A stretch of DNA of 64,000 nucleotides from Gillisia sp. CAL575 (GTDB taxonomy: Bacteria > Bacteroidota > Bacteroidia > Flavobacteriales > Flavobacteriaceae), in NCBI RefSeq assembly GCF_000403785.1, contig NZ_APHJ01000025.1:91337-155336 (forward strand). The letters are read 5' to 3'. Each line of letters starts with the position of its first letter. The stretch's first letter is position 1. The translations under genes were made by a program, and so were the position numbers. This document shows positions 57,761-64,000 of the stretch, piece by piece. Below the pieces are notes generated by a model. The model had not been told where the DNA came from. It made no database searches and was given only the letters and a program-made list of their open reading frames with translations.

Positions 57761-57880
57761 GTCTTAATTAATTTAAGTGGGTTTAATAGGGACATGTAAT
57801 TGCCGCTTTGTTGTTTGTTAGTTGATGTCTAAAATATCTCTTTTCACTTAATTGCCCGTTATTTACGATAAGCGATGTTA
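57761..57880 (-). repeat. Long inverted-repeat element, copy H (diverged)
   Basis: On the plus strand the blocks GTCTTAATTAATTTAAGTGG, TAGGGAC, TTGTTGTTTGTTAGTTGATG, TCTAAAATATC, TTTTCACTTAATTGCCCG and GATGTTA follow in the same order as in copies I, J and K. It separates the lipoprotein gene from the two small membrane genes and occupies nearly the whole intergenic space. Confidence 0.65.
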
Positions 57881-57910
57881 CCTGCAGTACCTATTTCCTG
57901 ATTTTATTCT

Positions 57911-58093
57911 TTAACCTTTTTCTTTTGCGGATTTTTTACTGAATAGAAATAGTGAAATTGAAATTATAAATGCTGGGATTATAAATATATCAATGACCGT
58001 TTTTGGTTCTAATAATTCATATTGACCTATAATTATGGCTAATATTAGAAGTGCATTTAGGATGACCAAACCAGATTTTATTCTGCCATTCAT
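57911..58093 (-). CDS. Small two-helix membrane protein (60 aa)
   Basis: The product starts MNGRIKSGLVILNALLILA and has two hydrophobic segments and a basic tail (SKKSAKEKG). It starts 2 bp after the stop of the 51-residue gene upstream (TAA GT ATG), so the pair is translationally coupled. Function unknown. Confidence 0.6.
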   Translation of the reverse strand: MNGRIKSGLVILNALLILAIIIGQYELLEPKTVIDIFIIPAFIISISLFLFSKKSAKEKG

Positions 58094-58095
58094 AC

Positions 58096-58251
58096 TTATC
58101 TAGTTATAAAGTTTGCTTGTTCGCCTTTTGCAAATCCTTCTCTGAATGATTTTACATTATCTTTCCAGTCATATATAACAGAAAAAATAAAGAAAGCAAA
58201 AATTCCTAATATAAAAAATTTCACATCTCTAACTTTAATATTGAATTTCAT
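58096..58251 (-). CDS. Small membrane protein (51 aa)
   Basis: ATG at 58251. MKFNIKVRDVKFFILGIFAF is a basic head plus one membrane helix, then YDWKDNVKSFREGFAKGEQ, a soluble segment of a type common in short flavobacterial proteins. The stop codon is 2 bp before the next start. Together with the 60-residue gene it forms a two-gene unit between repeats I and H. Confidence 0.6.
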   Translation of the reverse strand: MKFNIKVRDVKFFILGIFAFFIFSVIYDWKDNVKSFREGFAKGEQANFITR

Positions 58252-58398
58252 AATCTTGTGTTATTATTTTGATTTTGTTTAGAATTATTTTCAGTTTTAA
58301 ATTACTCTCAATAATGCTAATTTAAAATATACCTTTTAAATTTTAACCATTTTTTCTTTTTCAAGTAATTATTTAAGATTTATCGCGGCAACGGTTTT

Positions 58399-58512
58399 GT
58401 TTAACGCAGGTAGCGTGGAGTAGGGATACGTTCTTGCCAGCAATATTGTTTTTTTTTGCCGGGTGTCTAGAATAGCATTTTACATTCAATTAACCCGCTA
58501 TTTGAAATTATC
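58399..58512 (-). repeat. Long inverted-repeat element, copy I
   Basis: On the plus strand it opens GTTTAACGCAGGTAGCGTGG, continues AGTAGGGATACGTTCTTGCC and later ATTAACCCGCTATTTG. In gene sense it ends GCGTTAAAC, where GTTAAAC fits GTTRRRY. GCAGGTAGCG and CGCTATTTG are imperfect inverted ends. About 114 bp. Confidence 0.8.
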
Positions 58513-58527
58513 CGATATTGTATATAA

Positions 58528-59670
58528 TTATTCTTGTTTCATTTGTAGTAATACTTTTTTTCCATTTTCGTTTTCTGGATTTAATTCAATTGATTTCTCA
58601 TACATTTCAATTGCTTCTTCTTTTTTATTTGCCATCAATAAGGCTTCACCATAACTATCATATGCATTAAAACTATCTGGATATAAAATTGCAGTTAATT
58701 TAAAAACTTCTAAAGCCTTATCTAATTCTTCATTTCTCAAAAATGAATAACCTAATTCATTCAAATCATGTTCAGAACGATTATTTACCTTAGCTTCAAT
58801 AGATAATTCTATTGCATTATCTAGAACCTTATTTAACAGCGCATTTTGTTGATCTTCGTCTACCGTTTCTGAGTACGCTTTAATTATGGTATTGATGATT
58901 AACGCAGGGTTATCTTGAAATACAGCATGACCACTTCCCTTGGCTATAATATTTTTTACATTCTCCTTATTTTCACCAAGCTCTTCGTGGAGTTTTTTCC
59001 ACCTGTTTGAAAGAATCTCCGGGAAATTTTGAAAGGAGTTTTCAGGAAAAACATTTGTAATTGCGGTGTTTTCTGGGAACTGCATATTTCTCGTATAGCG
59101 CATTGTTTCATTGAAATTTGAATTCAAATAATAATCGCCTGAAGGCTTTTTTATAGTACTCATATCAAAATTCATATCTCTCATTGTCAGTAATTCCTCA
59201 TTCCAGAAATCACTAAGAGTAGCATCTATTAAAATGACCGAGAGCACATTTTCAGGATGTTTACGAGCGAATAACAAATTATATAATCCACCGTATGAAT
59301 GGGAAACCAGAATAATTTCATTGTTGTAACCCAACATGGAAAGACCTGTCTCCAATTCTTTAATACCATTTTCTATTCCAAAATCCATATCGTTTATCAA
59401 ATTTGGATTTAATTCACTTTGTCCAAATCCAGACCGGTCATAAGTAATTAGTGTTGTACCTGTAACATTATGAATCTTTTCTAATATATTGTTCCAAACA
59501 TAACTATCATCACCCGCACCAGCTTCAAAAAGAATTGGAGTTCCTTTTCCTTTCATAATGTTAAAATACATTTTATAACCTCCAACGTCTATTAGCGTAT
59601 CTTGACTTTGGGCATGCAAAGAGAATGATAAAGTGAAAATTACAAAGAATGTTAAATAAAAATGTCTCAT
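58528..59670 (-). CDS. Alpha/beta hydrolase with C-terminal TPR repeats, secreted
   Basis: A 380-residue exported protein with a signal peptide (about 1-20, ending SLHAQ). The hydrolase part has an oxyanion region (PILFEAGAGDDSYVW), the nucleophile elbow SHSYGG, a possible acid in VILIDATLSDF, and the catalytic His in GSGHAVFQDNP. From about residue 305, two TPR units follow (LNELGYSFLRNEELDKALEVF and YDSYGEALLMANKKEEAIEMY). It may be a surface esterase or peptidase that docks to another protein. It is a single gene between repeats L and I. Confidence 0.88.
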   Translation of the reverse strand: MRHFYLTFFVIFTLSFSLHAQSQDTLIDVGGYKMYFNIMKGKGTPILFEAGAGDDSYVWNNILEKIHNVTGTTLITYDRSGFGQSELNPNLINDMDFGIENGIKELETGLSMLGYNNEIILVSHSYGGLYNLLFARKHPENVLSVILIDATLSDFWNEELLTMRDMNFDMSTIKKPSGDYYLNSNFNETMRYTRNMQFPENTAITNVFPENSFQNFPEILSNRWKKLHEELGENKENVKNIIAKGSGHAVFQDNPALIINTIIKAYSETVDEDQQNALLNKVLDNAIELSIEAKVNNRSEHDLNELGYSFLRNEELDKALEVFKLTAILYPDSFNAYDSYGEALLMANKKEEAIEMYEKSIELNPENENGKKVLLQMKQE

Positions 59671-59708
59671 TTGGTTTGTTATTTAAGTTATTCCATTATT
59701 ATGAAAAC

Positions 59709-59762
59709 GTCTCGTATTGAAACAGTGCGAGTTGGTGAGCCTGATTGTCCGCAGGACAATCA
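59709..59762 (-). repeat. 54-bp hairpin repeat, copy L
   Basis: About 85 percent identical by eye to copy M at 60214. The core is GCGAGTTGG followed by CTGATTGTCCGCAGGACAATC, in which GATTGTCC and GGACAATC form a tight hairpin. Confidence 0.8.
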
Positions 59763-59954
59763 ACCATTATATGTGAGCACGGTATTTCTATTTAAGACAG
59801 ATTTGAGAATTGTTTTTATATGTTGTTGGCAAAAGTTTTTATCTTATTTATTAATTTGTTCAGATCATACTGAGACAACACAAATTATAAATGTCCTTTA
59901 ACGTTCATATCGATGAATTAAAAATAAAGTGTAAACTCAGGTTGGTTTAAAAAT

Positions 59955-60170
59955 TCAAAATATTGACCCTTTTAGAATGAACATTATTAAAAACGTACCT
60001 GCAGAACTAACAAACAAGGAACTTTGCCAGAAATAAACCTTGTTTACCCAAATTTTCAACCACTTTTTACCGAATGCTTTTCCCACATAACCCCTCATAT
60101 TTATATAATAAATGGGATTGAATATTAGAAAAATTGCTATCGCTATTAATATTATCAATATTTTGTCCAT
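59955..60170 (-). CDS. Small membrane protein (71 aa)
   Basis: The product starts MDKILIILIAIAIFLIFNP and has two hydrophobic segments (about 4-18 and 50-66) with a basic loop (RGYVGKAFGKKWLKIW). It is the only gene between repeats L and M. Family not recognised. Confidence 0.6.
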   Translation of the reverse strand: MDKILIILIAIAIFLIFNPIYYINMRGYVGKAFGKKWLKIWVNKVYFWQSSLFVSSAGTFLIMFILKGSIF

Positions 60171-60213
60171 TTGTAGATTTTTTTATTGTTAGTGTATTTA
60201 AATTTTCGCCAAA

Positions 60214-60267
60214 GTCTCTTATAAAAACAATGCGAGTTGGGGGTCCTGATTGTCCGCAGGACTATCA
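60214..60267 (-). repeat. 54-bp hairpin repeat, copy M
   Basis: It shares GCGAGTTGG and TGATTGTCCGCAGGAC with copy L. The hairpin is CCTGATTGTCC with GGACTATCAGG (one mismatch). It separates two small membrane protein genes. Confidence 0.8.
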
Positions 60268-60324
60268 GGCGTTGGTAATCGCCCTAAATAAGTCGGTTGC
60301 AAATAAGTTTTTATAAACAGCATT

Positions 60325-60597
60325 TTAAAATATTAATAGGTAAAAAACGGTCCAAATAGCGAGAAAAAATAATCCCAAAAAAAATAATTCTGTTATTTTT
60401 TCCTTTTCCTTTTTTGTAATTATCATATAGACAAGGTAAATAATCCAAATCACTAATAGTGGTCCTGCCGCACTTACAAAAGATTCGGTTCTTTTCCATT
60501 CTAGAGTCAAATTATCTAAGCCAGTTTTGTTTGAATCATCAGAACTAAACGACGAAAAAAATACCATTAAAGTAAGTGAATAAATCACGTTTTTCAT
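60325..60597 (-). CDS. Small secreted/membrane protein (90 aa)
   Basis: A signal-like N-terminus (MKNVIYSLTLMVFFSSFSSD) is followed by a short hydrophilic part and two membrane helices (about 46-62 and 70-88). It is the single gene between repeats M and J. Function unknown. Confidence 0.6.
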   Translation of the reverse strand: MKNVIYSLTLMVFFSSFSSDDSNKTGLDNLTLEWKRTESFVSAAGPLLVIWIIYLVYMIITKKEKEKITELFFLGLFFLAIWTVFYLLIF

Positions 60598-60656
60598 TAT
60601 TCTATATTTTAAAGATCAAATCTTAAAATTTGTCTGACTTAAATTTTTGCAAACGC

Positions 60657-60770
60657 TCTTAATTAAGACAAGTAGCGTGGATTAGGGACACGTTCTTGCC
60701 AGCATTGTTTTTTTTGCCTGGTGTTTAGAATAGCACTTTTAACTTTAATATTCGCTATTCGCTGTTAAAT
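60657..60770 (-). repeat. Long inverted-repeat element, copy J
   Basis: On the plus strand it has CTTAATTAAGACAAGTAGCG, TGGATTAGGGACACGTTC, TTGCCAGCATTG, TTTAGAATAGCAC and ends ATTCGCTGTTAAAT. Read in gene sense it begins ATTTAACAGC, where ATTTAAC fits RYYYAAC exactly. About 114 bp. Confidence 0.8.
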
Positions 60771-60788
60771 GATGTTTTGTGCAGGTTT

Positions 60789-62996
60789 TTATTCTTTTAA
60801 AATTACTTCAATCGCTTTTTCCAGCAGTTCATCTTTTCCTTTTCTAATACCATCGATAGTTGGCTTAACCACTATGTCTGGAACTATTCCAATTCGTTGG
60901 GTTTCTTCTCCATTTGGGTAATTTACTCCAATGCCTGAAATCATTGTTCTTAATCCACCTGGCAACACAATTGTTGACACGTTTCCGTCTGCTCCTGCTG
61001 TTGTACTTCCAATAATTGTGGTATTATCGCCTGCTCTAAATGCCATTGATGTATATTCTGCCTGACTTTGGGATAGTTCGTTGACTAAAACAATCAGCTT
61101 TCCTTTATAGGTTTTACCTTGACTTGGTATTTCTAAATTACTTGTGAATGTAAATTCACCTGGATTATTAACATTCCCGTTAGTAAACTTCACAAAAGGT
61201 GTCGATGACGAAACAAAAAATGAGCCTAAACTAAAAGGAACAAAAGTAGACGGATAATTGCGAATGTCAATAATAATTCCTTTTGTATCCTTAAACTCAC
61301 TTTTTATATTGGGAATGTCTTCTTCTTTGATGTTTTGAAGTGTTACATAACCTATGTTATTGTCTAACATTTTAAAAGATTTGGTATCATTTCTTCTATA
61401 CCAACTATAAATGTCCAGGCTATCTTTTGGGTATAGTTTAATTGTCTTTGTTTGGAGGTTAGGATTACTCGAAACAAACTCAATTTCAATATTATTTGAA
61501 TTTGTACGTAAAAGGTCTGCCGAAATATCTCTTAATCTTGTTGGCTCATTTGAAGCTGGATAATATTTGGATTTTTCCTTTACAATTTTGTCAATAAGAT
61601 TGCCATTTATTTTGGTAATGACATCTCCAATTTTTAGTCCAACTTGGTTTTTTATTTCTTCGTTGTAATAATCTGTTACAACTAATTTGTTTTCTATAAA
61701 ACGTACTATTATTGGTGGATAGTTTGAGCCTTTCCATTCATCAATTTTGTCCGCTCCGCCCCAAAGATTTGCGTGAGTGTCCTCTATATCTCCAATTATT
61801 TGAACTGCTGTCAATTCGTATTCTAACTCGTCTTTTGATTTAAGAAAAAGAGGAATGTATTCTTTTAATTTTTTATTCCAATCTTCATCCATTAGGTGTT
61901 TGTAAGGAAAAAAGTAGTTTATCATATTCCAATAGCGATAAAGCGATAATAATCTAAATCCATCATCGGGAAAGGACATATTTGAATATGGATTTTCGTT
62001 TTTAAAATTAGGATTTCCAACATTTGCAGTCATTCCAATATAATAGTGTTTGGCTTGAGAACGATTATTATATATGTGAAATAACTCGTTTTTAAGTTCT
62101 TCATTTTGATTGTTAATCCATTCTAAATCAGGATTCAGGAATGCATTTTTATTTGCTGGTTCACATTTTGTACATTCTTCTACTTTGCCAAGTGAATTAA
62201 TCCAATCAATGATAAGTTTATCTCTTTCTTTATTATTTTCTACCTCAATGTATTTTGGTAAAAACCTAAAAAGTTCATAGTCCCAATTGTAGTTCCCTTT
62301 CGCAATTTCAGGATGATGATATTTAAGAAATCCCCAAACTCTGCCTAATAATTCGAGGTTTTCTATATTTTCAGTGGTCAAATTAGATAGCTCAATTAAA
62401 GACCCATTATCAAATTCCTTGTCAAGCTGTGCTTTTGACAACTCTTTTTCTACTTCTTTTAACGTTTGAACATTTTTACCGTCAATTGATAAAGTAAAAT
62501 CGTCAAACCAAGCTTCTCCTTTTCCTGTAAGTATTCCTGCAATAAATATATTTTCAGCTCCCTCTGGATAGTCGAGAGTTATTGTATATTTCTGCCAATC
62601 TCTTGTTCCTGTCACATTTTGATTTTGCATGTTGTCAAATGCCAAAGAACCTCCATTTCCGTCAACTCGCAACAGCAAACCCGCAAATCCATTTTCAACA
62701 TTTTTCATTTTCATAAAACCCTCAAGTTTTATTTCTTTTCCTTCATAGTTTGCTGGGATTTTATAAGCGATACTTCCAAAAGAACTACCTTCTTGGTCTG
62801 ATGTGATTTTTCCTGATTTTTTTCCCGAATGAGACGTATCAGTTATTGTTAGTTCATAGTTACCCCATTTGAGCCATCCATCGGAGAGTGATTTTTCCTC
62901 TTTTTGATTTTCAAATCCGAGGTTGAATTTTTCGATTTCTTGTCCTTGACAATTGAAAGAGATAATTGTCAATAATGCGATCAGTACTTTATTCAT
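60789..62996 (-). CDS. S41 family C-terminal processing peptidase with N-terminal beta-sandwich
   Basis: A 735-residue exported protein (signal peptide about 1-18, ending SFNCQG). An N-terminal beta-sandwich carbohydrate-binding-like region (about 20-175, with NGFAGLLLRVDG and GKGEAWFDDFTLSI) comes first. A helical domain and a PDZ-like segment (about 440-485, KNQVGLKIGDVITKINGN) follow, then the S41 tail-protease core with MLDNNIGYVTLQNI, KGIIIDIRNYP and NELSQSQAEYTSMAFR, whose Ser is the probable nucleophile. It trims proteins in the envelope. It is the largest gene of the repeat-separated array, between repeats K and J. Confidence 0.88.
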   Translation of the reverse strand: MNKVLIALLTIISFNCQGQEIEKFNLGFENQKEEKSLSDGWLKWGNYELTITDTSHSGKKSGKITSDQEGSSFGSIAYKIPANYEGKEIKLEGFMKMKNVENGFAGLLLRVDGNGGSLAFDNMQNQNVTGTRDWQKYTITLDYPEGAENIFIAGILTGKGEAWFDDFTLSIDGKNVQTLKEVEKELSKAQLDKEFDNGSLIELSNLTTENIENLELLGRVWGFLKYHHPEIAKGNYNWDYELFRFLPKYIEVENNKERDKLIIDWINSLGKVEECTKCEPANKNAFLNPDLEWINNQNEELKNELFHIYNNRSQAKHYYIGMTANVGNPNFKNENPYSNMSFPDDGFRLLSLYRYWNMINYFFPYKHLMDEDWNKKLKEYIPLFLKSKDELEYELTAVQIIGDIEDTHANLWGGADKIDEWKGSNYPPIIVRFIENKLVVTDYYNEEIKNQVGLKIGDVITKINGNLIDKIVKEKSKYYPASNEPTRLRDISADLLRTNSNNIEIEFVSSNPNLQTKTIKLYPKDSLDIYSWYRRNDTKSFKMLDNNIGYVTLQNIKEEDIPNIKSEFKDTKGIIIDIRNYPSTFVPFSLGSFFVSSSTPFVKFTNGNVNNPGEFTFTSNLEIPSQGKTYKGKLIVLVNELSQSQAEYTSMAFRAGDNTTIIGSTTAGADGNVSTIVLPGGLRTMISGIGVNYPNGEETQRIGIVPDIVVKPTIDGIRKGKDELLEKAIEVILKE

Positions 62997-63031
62997 CGAT
63001 TTCGTTTTATTAATATGAACACAACAGTCTT

Positions 63032-63142
63032 GTTTAACGCAAGTAACGTGGAGTAGGGACGCTTTCTTGTCGGCATTGTTGTTTTTTACTTATTCTCTAA
63101 AATAGTAATTTTCACCTAATTACCCGCTATTTGCTGTTAGCA
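63032..63142 (-). repeat. Long inverted-repeat element, copy K
   Basis: On the plus strand it opens GTTTAACGCAAGTAACGTGG and ends CCCGCTATTTGCTGTTAGCA. The ends pair imperfectly (TAACGCAAGTAACG with TAACAGCAAATAGCG, one extra unpaired A). In gene sense it ends GTTAAAC (GTTRRRY). It is 111 bp and lies just upstream of the S41 peptidase gene, next to the IS110 element. Confidence 0.82.
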
Positions 63143-63197
63143 TCCATGAAAAAGCAGTAATCGAGTATCTTTAATAATCACGATAAAAACTAAAGAT
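63143..63197 (+). mobile_element. Probable left end of an IS110-family insertion sequence
   Basis: The 55 bp between repeat K and the transposase start. IS110-family elements lack terminal inverted repeats, so the exact end cannot be seen. Repeat K stops where this segment starts, so the junction is probably at about 63140. The right end lies outside the window. Confidence 0.5.
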
Positions 63198-64000
63198 ATG
63201 GAAACCCGAGTTACTGCATTACCAAAGTTATTCATAGGAATTGATATTCACAAGAGAAGCTGGAAAATACATTGCAGCACCGATCTCTTTGGCGGTAAAT
63301 CTTTTACAATGCCTCCAGATCCTGAGAAGTTATATGAGTACGTTCAGAAACATTTTTCTGATCACCAAGTAACTACTGCTTATGAGGCTGGTTGCTGTGG
63401 GTATTCTGCCCATCGTAGTTTTGAGAGCTATGGTTGGAAATCTCTAGTTGTGAACCCTGCTGATATCCATCGTAAAGGAAAGGAGCGCTACACTAAAACA
63501 GACCGTATTGATGCGCAACTCATTAGCCGAGAGCTTAAAGATGGCCGTCTGGATGGTATCACTGTTCCAGATATAGAACGAGAAGAATTACGTAGTCTGT
63601 TTCGCCGTCGCAATGAGTTAGTCAAAGACTTTCGTCGAATAAAAAGTAGGATTAAGATGCACTTGCTATATTTCGGAATTAAAGTTCCTGCAGAATTTGA
63701 TAATGATCACTGGAGCCATGCTTTTCGTCATTGGGTGGATAGCCAAGAATTCAATTACCCCACCGCACAGGAAACCATGGCTAGCAAAATGCGAACTTTC
63801 CGATTTATCGATAAAGAGCTTCGGGATGTATCAAGTCAATTAAGGGCCTATTGCCGAAAACATTTCAAGAAAGATTACTATTTGTTAAGAAGTGTTCCGG
63901 GCATTGGAGGGATTGTAGCGGTAGGGATTTTGTCTGAGCTGGGTGATATAAGACGTTTCAACACGCTTAAACATTTAGCGGGTTATATTGGATTGGCTCC
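63198..64000 (+). CDS. IS110-family transposase (truncated by window end)
   Basis: 267 codons remain open to the end of the window. The N-terminal DEDD (RuvC-like) domain has LFIGIDIHKRSWK (first Asp), TAYEAGCCGYSAHRSF (Glu) and YTKTDRIDAQLISREL (Asp pair). The C-terminal Transposase_20 domain begins LRSVPGIGGIVAVGILSELG and FNTLKHLAGYIGLAP, with the serine still beyond the edge. IS110 enzymes insert circular intermediates at specific targets, guided by a structured non-coding RNA. The missing C-terminus is due to the window, not to a mutation. Confidence 0.95.
   Translation, partial: METRVTALPKLFIGIDIHKRSWKIHCSTDLFGGKSFTMPPDPEKLYEYVQKHFSDHQVTTAYEAGCCGYSAHRSFESYGWKSLVVNPADIHRKGKERYTKTDRIDAQLISRELKDGRLDGITVPDIEREELRSLFRRRNELVKDFRRIKSRIKMHLLYFGIKVPAEFDNDHWSHAFRHWVDSQEFNYPTAQETMASKMRTFRFIDKELRDVSSQLRAYCRKHFKKDYYLLRSVPGIGGIVAVGILSELGDIRRFNTLKHLAGYIGLA

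Noticed and set aside
59662..59901. Plus-strand ORF (79 codons) downstream of the alpha/beta hydrolase start
   Set aside because: It covers repeat copy L and lies opposite to the array's gene direction. Its sequence looks like translated repeat.
60134..60316. Plus-strand ORF (60 codons)
   Set aside because: It includes repeat copy M. The VGGPDCPQD stretch is just the translated palindrome, the same as in the ORF at 59662.
56345..63142. CRISPR array
   Set aside because: The repeats are 46-120 bp, irregularly spaced by whole genes and imperfect, and no cas genes are present.

Overview
This is a 64 kb chromosomal segment of a member of the Bacteroidota, most likely a marine Flavobacteriaceae of the Gramella/Gillisia/Salegentibacter type. 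The reasons are low GC, promoters of the TAnnTTTG (-7) type, TonB receptors with a carboxypeptidase-like regulatory domain, a bacillithiol enzyme (BshC), the L28-L33-DUF4295-FtsY block, and many short lipoproteins. The genus is an inference.

From 1 to about 34 kb the window is ordinary core genome. It holds a FabH-like ketosynthase, a TonB-dependent receptor, a CoA-binding protein, a sodium:solute symporter, RecR and a lipoyl E2 acyltransferase. Next comes an exonuclease/FAH/HPt/CinA operon, then rpmB-rpmG-DUF4295-ftsY, an amidase lipoprotein and rimO. A complete phosphate uptake locus follows (OprP-like porin, PstS, PstC, PstA, PstB, PhoU) with 11-bp-periodic Pho-box-like repeats at its promoter. 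After that come an M16 peptidase overlapping a terpenoid-synthase-like gene, an M14 carboxypeptidase, BshC, a PLP decarboxylase, an M28 peptidase and tRNA-Ser(UGA).

From 34 to 50 kb the content becomes accessory: a K+ channel with RCK domains, a GntA/YcgG-like heme enzyme, DUF421, DUF3253 and DUF4174 proteins, an MDR oxidoreductase, a UvrA2-like ABC protein, a membrane-anchored MutS-like ATPase and an aldo/keto reductase. Broken genes appear here: a decayed K+ channel and a frameshifted erythromycin-esterase-like gene.

From about 49.5 to 63.2 kb every gene is on the minus strand. Most are small lipoprotein, membrane or hypothetical genes. Between about 56 and 63 kb one or a few genes alternate with imperfect inverted repeats of three families: about 111-120 bp (five copies, one of them an outlier at 51.6 kb), about 46 bp (two copies) and 54 bp (two copies). 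In gene sense some of the long repeats start with RYYYAAC-like and end with GTTRRRY-like heptamers, which recalls integron attC sites, although no integrase gene is in view. An IS110-family transposase starts 55 bp beyond the last repeat and runs off the window. This cassette-like array is the main candidate for something undescribed. An RDD-family gene inside it carries an in-frame stop.
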